From Scheffersomyces stipitis CBS 6054 (lineage: Eukaryota > Ascomycota > Pichiomycetes > Serinales > Debaryomycetaceae): a DNA stretch of 64,000 bases. The DNA lies in NCBI RefSeq assembly GCF_000209165.1, contig NC_009045.1, positions 372,001 through 436,000 of the forward strand, in the 5' to 3' direction. Both the position numbers and the translations under genes were made by a program. Below the pieces are notes generated by a model. That model worked only from the letters and a program-made list of their open reading frames with translations. It ran no database searches and was not told the DNA's origin. Shown here one piece after another: positions 37,476-46,752 of the stretch. The stretch's first letter is position 1. Each line of letters opens with the position of its first letter.

Positions 37476-39656
37476 TCAACCTTCAAATCCTTCCGGAACA
37501 CCCTTGGCTGCTCTTACCGATCCATCACGAGATCCGAGATACACCTCTACGGGACCAGTATCGTTCTGGTCGCCACTGAGACTATACCATGGCACTTGCC
37601 CTTGTTCGATCAACTTCAAGAACTTGTAGGTTTCTACAGAACTGTAGGGAATACCAGTAGATGGATCGAAATACTTCACTTCAGTGCCAGAAATGAGACA
37701 GTTCTTCTTGTTACCATTGGGCAAGTAGATACCAGTGGGTGCCTCTGTCTTCAAAACTATAGCAGCAGACTCCTCTTCGATATTTTCTTCTACCTCTTCA
37801 ATCATAGCCTGTTTGACACCTAATCTCGGTAACTTTTTCAATTCCTCAAATACCGGATCATCCTCTGTAAGCTCGGAAGCCGGCTCAAACAAGATATCTC
37901 TTTCTTGTTTCACAGCAGCATATGGATTATCTACCTTCCCTATTCTTAGAATCGTCTTTAGGTCCTTAAAACGACGTGATGCCGGCAACAACGATTGAGG
38001 ACCAAAGAGAACTGATTTGATGTTTGGCTGGATCAACCGAAGATCCTTGTTGTCTTCTTCAAACTCAAGAAGGTAAACAAAGTTACGACCTACTCGCTGT
38101 GGTGGACCTTCAAAGATTTCTCCTTCATCTTCTACTTCCGTAGCTGGTGTTTCTTCCCGAGATTCTACATTGGGAGTTTCCCCCTCTTCCTCTTCCACAA
38201 GCTCATCGACAAACTTAACCTTCTTGGTAGTCTTTTCATCCGCGTCTGACTTGATGGGTTTGTCTTCTTCAGTCTTTACTTCAATCTCGTTGTCAACTTC
38301 ACCAGGCTCCACGCTCTGAGCTTCCTCGGTTTCCTTTGAAGTTTCTATATTGGTCTGATCATCTGTTTGTTCGATTTCCTTTTCATGTGGCTTGTCCTCT
38401 TCACCTTCTACAGACATTTCTGGTTGTTGTGAGTCTTCTTCCGTCTTCTGATTTTCAACAATTTCTTCGTCAACAGTTTCAGAAGGTTCAACTACAATTC
38501 CTTCAGAATCTTCGGCATTCTTAATCTCTGTTTCATCATGCTCTGCATCTACTTTGGTCTCTTCAGATTTTACCTGTCCGTCTTGATTTTCAGTTGCAAT
38601 TGCACTTGCATCTTCGACATCTTCTTGTTTGACATCTTGATCTTCTATTCGTTGGCGCTCCATCTCTAGTTTTACTAGTGGCAACTCCTCATCTATTGCA
38701 CCTGGAACTCGTATTTTTACAGGTGGTTCCTGATTCTCTATCTTCTTCTTTCTTCCAGGTTTCTTCTTTTTCCGATGGAGCAACTCATGCCTTATACGCG
38801 CCTCTCTGATTTCTTCATTTGGTGTAATATATGTTTCCTCACTGCGAAATCGTATTACATTTTTCAATTTGGCTCGTTTCAGAAGTAATAACTGTCTCTG
38901 TTTCTCTTTCTTAACGACTTCCTGCTCTCTAAATCTATTCAAAGACTCGATGTTAGACTTTTCTGTCTCGATAGCCTCCGCTAAACGTTCCTCTTGAGTC
39001 ATTTCCTTGTACTGAATACGAACCACGGGAGTTTGGGCTGCTTTCTTCTTTTCATTTTCTTTCAAGCGCTTCAACAAAGCTTTCTTGTTCTCTACAGCAG
39101 CAGCTCTTGATGATGACCTTCTTTCCAGCATAAGTAGCGTTTCTGCCGAGGGCAAAACTGCCTTCTTAGCTTTTTTGACAGCCGGTCCTTTCACAGGAAC
39201 CTTCTTGATAGTCGGTACAAGACTATGTCTACTTTTCAATTTTCGTTTCTTGAGCTTCTCCTGACGCTCAAGCTCCTTTTCTCCTTCGCTTTCATCATCA
39301 TCCGAAGCGGATATTTCGGAATCAGAAAGCTGCTCGTCGGAATTTACGTTTGTTTCTTCGTCATTGTCACTTTCTTCTCTAGCTCTCTTGGTCTTTCCGT
39401 CTAAAGATTCTGCTTCAGATTCTTCTTCGTCTTCGTCGATACCACGTAAATTTTCGTTGTCGACTTCTTCGTCAAAAAACTCCTCGTCATTTTCATCTTC
39501 TTGAAACAACAAGTTGACATTCTCGTCATCTTCAGTGACAAATTGATTTAAATTCTGAAGCTCAGATGACTGTTCCTCGAGTTCTATAAGCTGTTTCAAA
39601 CGTGACCCAGCATTGGCACGTCTTGCACGTGTCGCCACAAGACTGTCCTCGTTCAT
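37476..39656 (-). CDS. VPS72: Vps72/Swc2 (YL1 family), H2A.Z-binding subunit of SWR1
   Basis: 726 residues from the ATG at 39656. The open frame extends 68 codons further upstream but that part is hydrophobic and unlike the family, whereas MNEDSLVATRARRANAGSRL is the standard YL1 start. The N-terminal half is acidic then Lys/Arg-rich (VATRARRANAG, long DDE runs at about 40-130, and basic KKRKLKSRHSLVP), the part that binds H2A.Z-H2B. A long Glu/Lys low-complexity middle (about 350-560) is larger than in S. cerevisiae (795 aa overall in that species). The C-terminal YL1_C motif is present: KYFDPSTGIPYSSVETYKFL. The protein swaps H2A for H2A.Z as part of the SWR1 complex in the nucleus. Confidence 0.9.
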   Translation of the reverse strand: MNEDSLVATRARRANAGSRLKQLIELEEQSSELQNLNQFVTEDDENVNLLFQEDENDEEFFDEEVDNENLRGIDEDEEESEAESLDGKTKRAREESDNDEETNVNSDEQLSDSEISASDDDESEGEKELERQEKLKKRKLKSRHSLVPTIKKVPVKGPAVKKAKKAVLPSAETLLMLERRSSSRAAAVENKKALLKRLKENEKKKAAQTPVVRIQYKEMTQEERLAEAIETEKSNIESLNRFREQEVVKKEKQRQLLLLKRAKLKNVIRFRSEETYITPNEEIREARIRHELLHRKKKKPGRKKKIENQEPPVKIRVPGAIDEELPLVKLEMERQRIEDQDVKQEDVEDASAIATENQDGQVKSEETKVDAEHDETEIKNAEDSEGIVVEPSETVDEEIVENQKTEEDSQQPEMSVEGEEDKPHEKEIEQTDDQTNIETSKETEEAQSVEPGEVDNEIEVKTEEDKPIKSDADEKTTKKVKFVDELVEEEEGETPNVESREETPATEVEDEGEIFEGPPQRVGRNFVYLLEFEEDNKDLRLIQPNIKSVLFGPQSLLPASRRFKDLKTILRIGKVDNPYAAVKQERDILFEPASELTEDDPVFEELKKLPRLGVKQAMIEEVEENIEEESAAIVLKTEAPTGIYLPNGNKKNCLISGTEVKYFDPSTGIPYSSVETYKFLKLIEQGQVPWYSLSGDQNDTGPVEVYLGSRDGSVRAAKGVPEGFEG

Positions 39657-40318
39657 GGATCTTATATTCAAGATAAAAAGCGGTCTTAAGAGATTGTTTC
39701 CTGGCAACGAGATAAGTATAGAGATAATGAAATATTTCTTAAGTTGAGATAGTCGGAAGTACGATCTGCTCTTGTATATCACGCGTAGGACCGGAAATGA
39801 AAGAAAGTGGCATATACAGTCCAAGAATTTAGATGTATAGAGCGATTTTCCAGGATTCAAATCTACTTCTTTCTACTATAAAGATTCTTCGTAAGTTACG
39901 TATGAAATAGATGGTCCTTCAAGCCAGTAGATTATATTGTAAATTTCTGCCAATTCCCACGCATTCTGTTTCTACTGATTGAGTCTATCCTCGGTATAGA
40001 CTTCCTGTATGAATTCCGGAAAGCCGTTTCCATGCTGATCCAGTAACAGAGCGTTCTAAGCTGCTCTGAATAAAGCTTCTACTTAGTCTCACTGGAATCA
40101 CATACACGGGATCTACTTACTTCCCCAAGCGATGCCAAATTACTGAATATTATCTACATATTTTAACAGTTCACAGTGCTGTGCTACTGTTCGTGAAACC
40201 ATTTCCAGCACGTGACCTAATATCAAAGTGAAAAATCGGGCCAGGTTAATTATCATTTCAATTCTACCTCCACAATCCGCAAGAATTTCACGAATATCCT
40301 TATATTTTGGGTTAGAAC
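39657..40318. other. divergent promoter VPS72 / COQ3
   Basis: 662 bp. CACGTGAC at 40209-40216, about 103 bp upstream of COQ3, is a Cbf1-type E-box. Nothing else is recognised. Confidence 0.55.
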
Positions 40319-41344
40319 ATGTTGAAATCGTCCAGGGGTTTATTAAGGGGACAGGTCTCGGTTTACGGACGTTTCAGCCGGGTTGGATCTACTTTACCAT
40401 GTGTTTCCACCCATTGTACCAGATTTCAATCTACTAGTTCTAATAGTGTTGATAGCACTGTGAATAATGGCAATAAGTTCACGGCAATTTCAACTGAAGA
40501 AATGGCACATTTCAACGCATTAGCTTCGTCCTGGTGGGACGTCAATGGCCCCCAACGTATTTTGCACAAGATGAACTTGTTGAGAATGGACTTCATCTAT
40601 CAGACAGTGAGGAATCATTTGCGCTTGAATCCTCCAGAAACGGCCGTAGAAGACGAGATTTATATTCCTCCGTATGGGGTTGACTTACTTCCAGATGCTA
40701 TTAAAAAGAACATCGTTGCAGAACAGGAACAGAGACGAGACGAAATTCTCGAAAATGCAAAATTGACAGTCTTGGACGTTGGCTGTGGTGGAGGCATATT
40801 GTCTGAGTCAATGGCCCGATTGCACTTCATAGACAGTGTAAAGGGAATCGACTTGTCGGAAGACGTATTGCAAGCGGCCAAATTGCATCGGGCCAAGGAT
40901 CCGATGTTCGTAAATGGCAAGTTGAGCTACCAGTTGAGGGCTATCGAAGATTTACCCACCACAGAGAAATACGACATCATCACCATGTTTGAGATGTTGG
41001 AGCACGTAGAATATCCATCCAAGGTGCTTTTGGCAGCATTAGAACGAGTGGAAGTAGGTGGGTGGGTATTTATTTCCACCATAAACCGAGACTTTATCTC
41101 GTGGTTTACTACCATCTTCATGGGAGAACATGTCTTGGGCATTGTACCAGTCGGAACTCATACCCTCGACAAGTACATCAACCAGACAGAGATTCGGGAG
41201 TGGTTTGAAAGTGATCCGCAGAGAAAGGAAGCGTTTTCCGTTGTAGATGCCAAGGGCTGCGTGTATTTGCCAGCATATGGCTGGAAGTTCACTTCCACGC
41301 CAGATGTGGGAAACTACTTCATGGCAATTCGGAGAATGAAGTAA
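40319..41344 (+). CDS. COQ3: Coq3, ubiquinone biosynthesis O-methyltransferase (mitochondrial)
   Basis: 341-residue SAM-dependent methyltransferase that carries out both O-methylation steps of coenzyme Q synthesis in the inner-membrane CoQ synthome. The N-terminal 45 residues are Arg/Ser-rich and lack acids (LKSSRGLLRGQVSVYGRFSR), a mitochondrial presequence. The UbiG/Coq3 family block HFNALASSWWDVNGPQRILHK opens the domain. SAM motif I is VLDVGCGGG (151-159), followed by GIDLSEDVL, then the conserved FEMLEHVEYPSKVL and STINRDFISW. The tail PAYGWKFTSTPDVGNYFMAI is typical of Coq3. It converges with VPS60 at about 300 bp. Confidence 0.95.
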   Translation: MLKSSRGLLRGQVSVYGRFSRVGSTLPCVSTHCTRFQSTSSNSVDSTVNNGNKFTAISTEEMAHFNALASSWWDVNGPQRILHKMNLLRMDFIYQTVRNHLRLNPPETAVEDEIYIPPYGVDLLPDAIKKNIVAEQEQRRDEILENAKLTVLDVGCGGGILSESMARLHFIDSVKGIDLSEDVLQAAKLHRAKDPMFVNGKLSYQLRAIEDLPTTEKYDIITMFEMLEHVEYPSKVLLAALERVEVGGWVFISTINRDFISWFTTIFMGEHVLGIVPVGTHTLDKYINQTEIREWFESDPQRKEAFSVVDAKGCVYLPAYGWKFTSTPDVGNYFMAIRRMK

Positions 41345-41640
41345 TGAACATAGGTATGATAGCCTTGTGATTATTAAAAATGATTATGATTTGAAGTAGA
41401 GAAGTAAATGTACATAGGTAATTAAGACTACATTCGGATATTATATCCTTTAATAGATAAAATAGTTCTTGCCATTCAATTTAGAAATCTTGCTTGATAT
41501 TACAGTATGTCTCACCGATAAATTACATCCAGAAATCTCGTAAGTATTACTATTATCTTACATCCTTCCCTATGTACTGTACTTTATCATGTTCCAAGTA
41601 GGTATAGCATCTTCATTTCATCTATCCATATGCATCTTTT

Positions 41641-42300
41641 CTAGCTCGCAACCTTGGCTGGATTTTCTTCTACGGGCTGTTCATCAATAAAAGTAGGCAA
41701 GTTGTCTGTACCCACAGCTTCATCGTTTAAGTAGCTAGGCATTCCAATTCCAGTTTCTGCCATTTCGTTTTCATACTGCATTTCTTCACCCAAAGCATCG
41801 AGTTCAGCATCAAGTTCAGATTCGCTGATATCATCTGGAACATCGTATGTCGTCAGCAATGCTTCTTGCAACTCGTTGGATTTGTCGATTAAATCCAACA
41901 TTTCGTCCTGAAGCGATTCTATCTGGTCGATATCGATCTTCCCGTATGTCTTACGCAATTGTTTATTGGCCAGCTTCATGGCATCCACGGTTATCATAGT
42001 ATTTTGAAGATTGTCTGTAGTCATCGAAGCCTGAGTTATGTTCCACGACTGCAGCTCCAATTGGTCTTTCTGGGCCTCGATTTGTTTTCTTTGTCTCAAA
42101 AGCTTCAAGGCCCGTTGCTTTAATGCCGATTTTCCGGGCCCATCTCGCATTCGGCTGATTTTTTGTTGGTAAGTCAGAAGCTCAGCATTGATCTTGGAGA
42201 GTTTGACATCAAGACTTCCCACACGGTCATCGATGCCTTTGATGGCGTCGTTCAACGACGGCTTGGGAGCAGTGCTCTTTGACCCAAAGAGACGGTTCAT
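41641..42300 (-). CDS. VPS60: Vps60/Mos10 (CHMP5), ESCRT-III-associated Snf7-family protein
   Basis: 219 residues. The basic N-terminal half (MNRLFGSKST...LKQRALKLLRQRKQIEAQKD) and the acidic C-terminal half (ESELDAELDALGEEMQYENE) form the helical Snf7 fold. MNRLFG at the start and the LEQMDLV-like position SWNITQASMTTDNLQNT are characteristic of Vps60/CHMP5. It acts with Vta1 and Vps4 in multivesicular-body sorting on endosomes. The 226-residue S. cerevisiae protein is similar in length. ATG at 42300. Confidence 0.92.
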   Translation of the reverse strand: MNRLFGSKSTAPKPSLNDAIKGIDDRVGSLDVKLSKINAELLTYQQKISRMRDGPGKSALKQRALKLLRQRKQIEAQKDQLELQSWNITQASMTTDNLQNTMITVDAMKLANKQLRKTYGKIDIDQIESLQDEMLDLIDKSNELQEALLTTYDVPDDISESELDAELDALGEEMQYENEMAETGIGMPSYLNDEAVGTDNLPTFIDEQPVEENPAKVAS

Positions 42301-42915
42301 GATGATATGGAAGATAAAGAGGCGTTGATGCTTATTGAAGTATTGAAAAGAGAGGATAAGAACAGATGGATTTGATAGTGCGAATTCTGGAGTACAGATA
42401 AAGAAAAGTGCAGGGCAGTGTGAGTGAGACTAGTGAGACACAGTAAGCCATCCAGGTTTAACAGCAGAGAATACAGAGTGAAAGTTCAAGTACAGATGCC
42501 ATTATTAGATCATGGGCTTGACAAGTGAAATGAAATCTAAATAGTCCTATTCTATCTCTCTGTACTAATGACTGAAAGAAATGCCTTCGCAGGTAATCTT
42601 AACCAACGGCTTTCTGTACGTCTACCATCTACTTCTCCCTGTCAACATATTTCTCTCACAGAATCTGCCATAATACTTACAACAACTTGTCAGACTCAAC
42701 ATCGATTCTTATAAGTCCCAGGGTATTCGAACAGTAATATAGTTTTCTAAAATGTCTATTTGCACCCACCTTCTCTTGCAGCTTGAGCGCAATATTCACG
42801 TCTCATGTACATTATTATTTCAAGAACGCGAGTTTATTTCAATTACTTGCATTTGCTTCTTCTCTTGATTTTGAGGAATTGACCTTCAATCGACTTTAAA
42901 ACCACATCAGAGGCA
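42301..42915. other. divergent promoter VPS60 / FPG1
   Basis: 615 bp of AT-rich divergent promoter. No gene or clear site is recognised. Confidence 0.5.
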
Positions 42916-44330
42916 ATGCCTGAAGTTGCTGAAGTATGCTAGTTCTTTTTTTGGGCCGAGAATCCCCAATTCTCGCAGATACTCTTCTTTGCTTACTAAC
43001 CAACCCTTTATAGGTAGCTCATGTTTGCGCCCAGCTCCGCAGAAATGTGCTTGGATATCAGATTGCGAGCTTGGTGTTGAATAACGATGCGCTCCTATTC
43101 CCGGTATTGAAAAACGCGTCTAACCCTGAAAAGGAATTGCAGCTGCTACAAGGTCGGTTACTTCATTCAACCATCGAATCGGTAGGAAGACATGGAAAGT
43201 ATTTCTGGCTCAGAACAAGACCGGTAGATTCAAAGTCTACCGACGTTTTATTGATGCACTTTGGCATGACCGGAAACATTAAGATCAGAAATATTGGGTC
43301 TCATTTGATTTTCTTAGAGAATGCAGGCACGAAGGTTATTGACAGTATCAAGAAGGAGAAGAAAGTCTCAAAGTACTTCAAGAAAGAAGAGGAGGACGTA
43401 GTCACCGTAGAACAGCTCCAAAACGAAGAGAACGAATCAAAGAAGGAACCAGAAGAATGGCCCCCTAGGTTCACGAAGATGGAACTAGTGCTCGAGAAAG
43501 ACGGTACTAGACTAGATTTAGCCTTTACTGACCCTAGAAGATTGGGCCGAATCAGACTATTGACAGGTCCAGGAATCCAAGCTGATGAAGATTTATTGAA
43601 TACCAGTCCATTGGATGCTTTGGGTCCTGACTATTCAAAGTCGCCAAATTCTCTCAAATCGGAAAAGGAATTTGTGATCGGCGATCCCGACCCTCATCAC
43701 CATGGAAGACCAAGACCAACGGTTGAAGAATTTAGCAAGTTGGTATTATCAAAGAAGAAACCTATCAAGAGCTTTCTTCTTGACCAAGCATTTTTCAGTG
43801 GTATTGGAAATTGGGTTGGTGATGAGGTGGTGTACCAGGCACGAATACATCCTAATGAAGTGATCTCGAGTAAGATTCCTCAGAATCTAGAGAAAGTGCA
43901 TCCAGTGGTTCAACGATTGTACGATTCTATAATTTATATATGCGAAGAGAGTGTACGCGTTGAAGGAAATGTGAAGAAGTTTCCTTCCAATTGGCTCATG
44001 CTATATCGATGGAGCAAGGCGAAAAAGAAGGGCCCCAAGCCTACGACAGATGATGGAAAAGCTCTTGACTTTGTTACTGTTGGCGGTCGAACAAGTTGCT
44101 TTGTCCCCGAGCTCCAGAAACCATTGAAGAATGAAATCGGAAAAGAAAATAACGGCAAGGCCATCGAACTGAAACAGAAGCCTGCAAAGAAGACAAAGGA
44201 AGTAGCTACTTCGAATGGAAAGAATAGTGGTAAGAGATCAAAACAGGAGGATGAAGACATAAAGAAGGAAAAGGCACAAAAGAGTAATACCAATGGGACC
44301 CCAAGAAGGAGTTTACGAAACAAGAACTAA
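42916..44330 (+). CDS. FPG1: formamidopyrimidine-DNA glycosylase-like protein (Fpg/Nei family, fungal zincless type), spliced
   Basis: Exon 1 is 42916-42933 (MPEVAE) and exon 2 is 43014-44330, giving 444 residues. Splicing supplies the catalytic N-terminus: Pro2, whose amine forms the Schiff base, and Glu3, followed by VAHVCAQLRRNVLGYQI. RHGKYFWL gives the conserved beta-hairpin Lys, and LLMHFGMTGNI is an Fpg hallmark. The helix-two-turn-helix is SFLLDQAFFSGIGNWVGDEV, with the invariant N. In place of the bacterial zinc finger there is the zincless-finger GGRTSCFVPELQK. A Lys/Glu insertion (about residues 110-155) and a Lys-rich tail of about 60 residues (probable nuclear localisation) are additions. 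It repairs oxidised purines by base excision. S. cerevisiae lacks this gene; Candida has it. Confidence 0.93.
42934..43013 (+). other. FPG1 intron
   Basis: 80-nt intron in phase 0. Donor GTATGC, which differs from the GTATGT consensus, at 42934; branch point TACTAAC at 42994-43000; acceptor TAG at 43011-43013. Confidence 0.9.
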
Positions 44331-45243
44331 CCATGTGTATCAGTATATAGCTCAAGGTGATGTACTTCGACAATATATAAAACCTATATTGACATGAAAC
44401 TATACTGATTGTTCAATTTGGGTGAAAACATGCTTTTAAATGGCTGCGAAATGCATTTTTCTGGGGTAATCAGCCGATAAGTGGTGTCAACTCCAGGCAG
44501 TTTTATCACAATCATAACACACTATCTACACTGATACGTCAAATTCACGTATATATATATGTAGGTGATATCTACATAGGTAACATCCATTACAACAAAC
44601 AAAAGTGCCATTTGAAAAGACGTTTACTAACATAAATTTACGTCAGCACCTGCGCAATAAATCAAAAGCGCAATTCTACCGATCAACCCTTGGAGAGGAG
44701 ACCCAGGCGAAAAGGGTTGAAACGCCGAAAGCTTGAAATCTCCAATTGCACTGAATATAAACATATCCAATTGCAGTTAGGGGGTTTTTCCTTACGCTGA
44801 CGTTTCCTATTCGAGACAATGTGTAAGCCAGATTGTTCTGGATCCAGTGCAGTGCCTCGGAGTAGCTTCTCCACGTTTGGGGCAGATGCCGGATGAATGA
44901 CGGATTGAGAACAAGATCAGAATTGTTAAGTCTGTGTTATTGTATTGTGATTAGATTGAGCCCCAAGAGGGGAGAATTGGAGATTGTCTGGCCGATATCG
45001 ACGGTCTGGGTGTATAAATTATCAAATATGTCAGGAACTTTCTGCATCCCTTACTTCCAATAGAGTATATAGTAGCAGCGCTTGGAATTGCGCTATATGA
45101 GATAACTTCTTCTGTCTATACTGCCACTTGCTATCAGCTGCTATAAAACTGCCATTGCCAGGAGTGTTTTCCTCTTGTGTCTTGCCCCGTTGTTGTTGCT
45201 AGCCATCTAGCGCAAATAATCTTGAATATCTTGAACGTTCAAT
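44331..45243. other. intergenic region FPG1 / F-box gene
   Basis: 913 bp. Perfect TGGCTGCGAAAT at 44441-44452. TACTAAC followed by CAG near 44626-44646 looks like a 3' splice site but no matching donor and exon were found. A short minus-strand frame at 44683-44874 is not supported. Confidence 0.5.
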
Positions 45244-46659
45244 ATGTATACATTCAACGTTTCCGAGATGCTCTCCTTGGATTTCAAACAAATAGTGACC
45301 GTAGCCTTGATGTTCTTCATCATCCGTGAAATCAACTACTTGATCAACAATCTCAGTCGGATCCTCAATAAAAACCAATGGAGGAATATTCTGAATCAAG
45401 AGTCGCTGGAGAGGGATCTTCCGAACCCAGTTTTTTTGCACCCTAATTCTACCGCTGAGCCTGTAAGTTTTCCGGACGAAATCATATTGGAAATCCTTGA
45501 GTACGCTCCTCAACACGATGTCTTGAGAATGGCCCGTGTCAGCAAGAGATTTGCTAGAATTTGTAGAATGAAACTCTTCAAAAATATATACGTTGGAAGC
45601 CCGACATCCAATGTCTTACACCCAGAGTACAACACTCCATTCTACCAAAAATACACCATCATAAAGTACGAAAACTTTCTTATAAACAGTGGGTCATTGT
45701 TTTTCACAAGACGCCCAATCCAAGAGTTTGTGTTCAAAGATCCTAAATTCTCTACTGGTTTTTTTGACAAATTGAAGTCTTTTCACCCACAAGCAGCTTT
45801 CTACATCGAGAACAAACCCAGGACAAAGTCTCCTTTTAAAACCCTTCGACATAACTTGTTGATTCTGGACATAAGGAGGTTGGATATAGTTCCAGAAGAA
45901 ATTGATTCTTTGACAAGTTTCCCTGATTCTATCAGACATTTGTCGATTGACTTCACTGACCTTCAAGAAAATGGGGCAGCATTGAATAGGTGTAGAAATA
46001 CCTTTGCTGGGTTGACTTCTCTAAAGTTGAAGAATGTGGACAGCCATATGATTCTAGCACTTTTTGCTGGAGAGAAGATCAGTGTCAGAAAGCTTTCTCT
46101 TCTGACCAGTAATAGTGAATTTGGCTTTGATACGATAGAGAAGTGTTTCGACTTGAGTACCATTTCAAGCTTCGAGTTATTAGATAGGAATATCAACCGA
46201 AAGAATGAATCCTATAAGCAGTTTATAACCAAGCTTGCTTCGGTTCGCCTGTTAACACTTTCGTGTCCACAGTCATTTCTCAGGGACATTATAACCTCTT
46301 TTAAAAAGAATACACTTGAAGAGATCAGTTGTCTAATTGACACAAGCCACGACGTATCTATGTCATTTATTCAAGGATTAATCGAAGATCATGCACAGTC
46401 TCTAGTTCGTATCAGCTGCTGTTCTTCCAATGAGTGTTTTATTTTGACAGACCTGGGCTCCTTAGATAAGTTCACAAGCATTCACACAGACAGGTCTTCA
46501 GAATACTATATTGATATGGCCAAAGAATTGCACAGGAATTCAGATGATTATCCCAAGTTGAAATTGTTCGAATTAAATGGAGTTCCAATTATATTGGATA
46601 AAACATATGGCGAATTAACTGGAATAACTCCTCTAGTTCCCAACCGCATCAGTCAGTAA
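45244..46659 (+). CDS. F-box protein, function unknown
   Basis: 471 residues. An F-box (about 76-118: FPDEIILEILEYAPQHDVL then MARVSKRFARICRMKLFKNI) is clear, so it probably joins Skp1 in an SCF ubiquitin ligase. The rest (150-450) holds irregular leucine-rich segments such as IRHLSIDFTDL, LTSLKLKNVDSHMI and VRLLTLSCPQ. It seems a distant relative of the LRR gene at 16400-18511. The first 30 residues contain a hydrophobic stretch (IVTVALMFFIIREINYLI), which is unusual ahead of an F-box and may anchor the protein or reflect a start further downstream. No target can be named. Confidence 0.72.
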   Translation: MYTFNVSEMLSLDFKQIVTVALMFFIIREINYLINNLSRILNKNQWRNILNQESLERDLPNPVFLHPNSTAEPVSFPDEIILEILEYAPQHDVLRMARVSKRFARICRMKLFKNIYVGSPTSNVLHPEYNTPFYQKYTIIKYENFLINSGSLFFTRRPIQEFVFKDPKFSTGFFDKLKSFHPQAAFYIENKPRTKSPFKTLRHNLLILDIRRLDIVPEEIDSLTSFPDSIRHLSIDFTDLQENGAALNRCRNTFAGLTSLKLKNVDSHMILALFAGEKISVRKLSLLTSNSEFGFDTIEKCFDLSTISSFELLDRNINRKNESYKQFITKLASVRLLTLSCPQSFLRDIITSFKKNTLEEISCLIDTSHDVSMSFIQGLIEDHAQSLVRISCCSSNECFILTDLGSLDKFTSIHTDRSSEYYIDMAKELHRNSDDYPKLKLFELNGVPIILDKTYGELTGITPLVPNRISQ

Positions 46660-46752
46660 ACTCTGTTGATATCACTACGACATTAGAAGATTAATTTGAC
46701 AATCCCTGGACAAATGTTACTCTATATACTTACCAATTTAGAAGAACCAATA

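Noticed and set aside
39657..39860. 68-codon N-terminal extension of VPS72
   Set aside because: Hydrophobic and unlike the YL1 family, whose proteins begin at the MNEDSLVATRARR methionine.
44626..44646. Possible 3' splice site (TACTAAC then CAG)
   Set aside because: No GTATGT-type donor with a coding exon upstream was found, and the following frame has no recognisable protein.
34800..44675. 34.8 kb and 44.4 kb regions as copies of one dispersed element, because both hold TGGCTGCGAAAT and TCAAAAGCGCAAT about 215 bp apart
   Set aside because: Apart from the two short motifs the regions do not align, so they are not copies of one repeat; the first motif is reported by itself.
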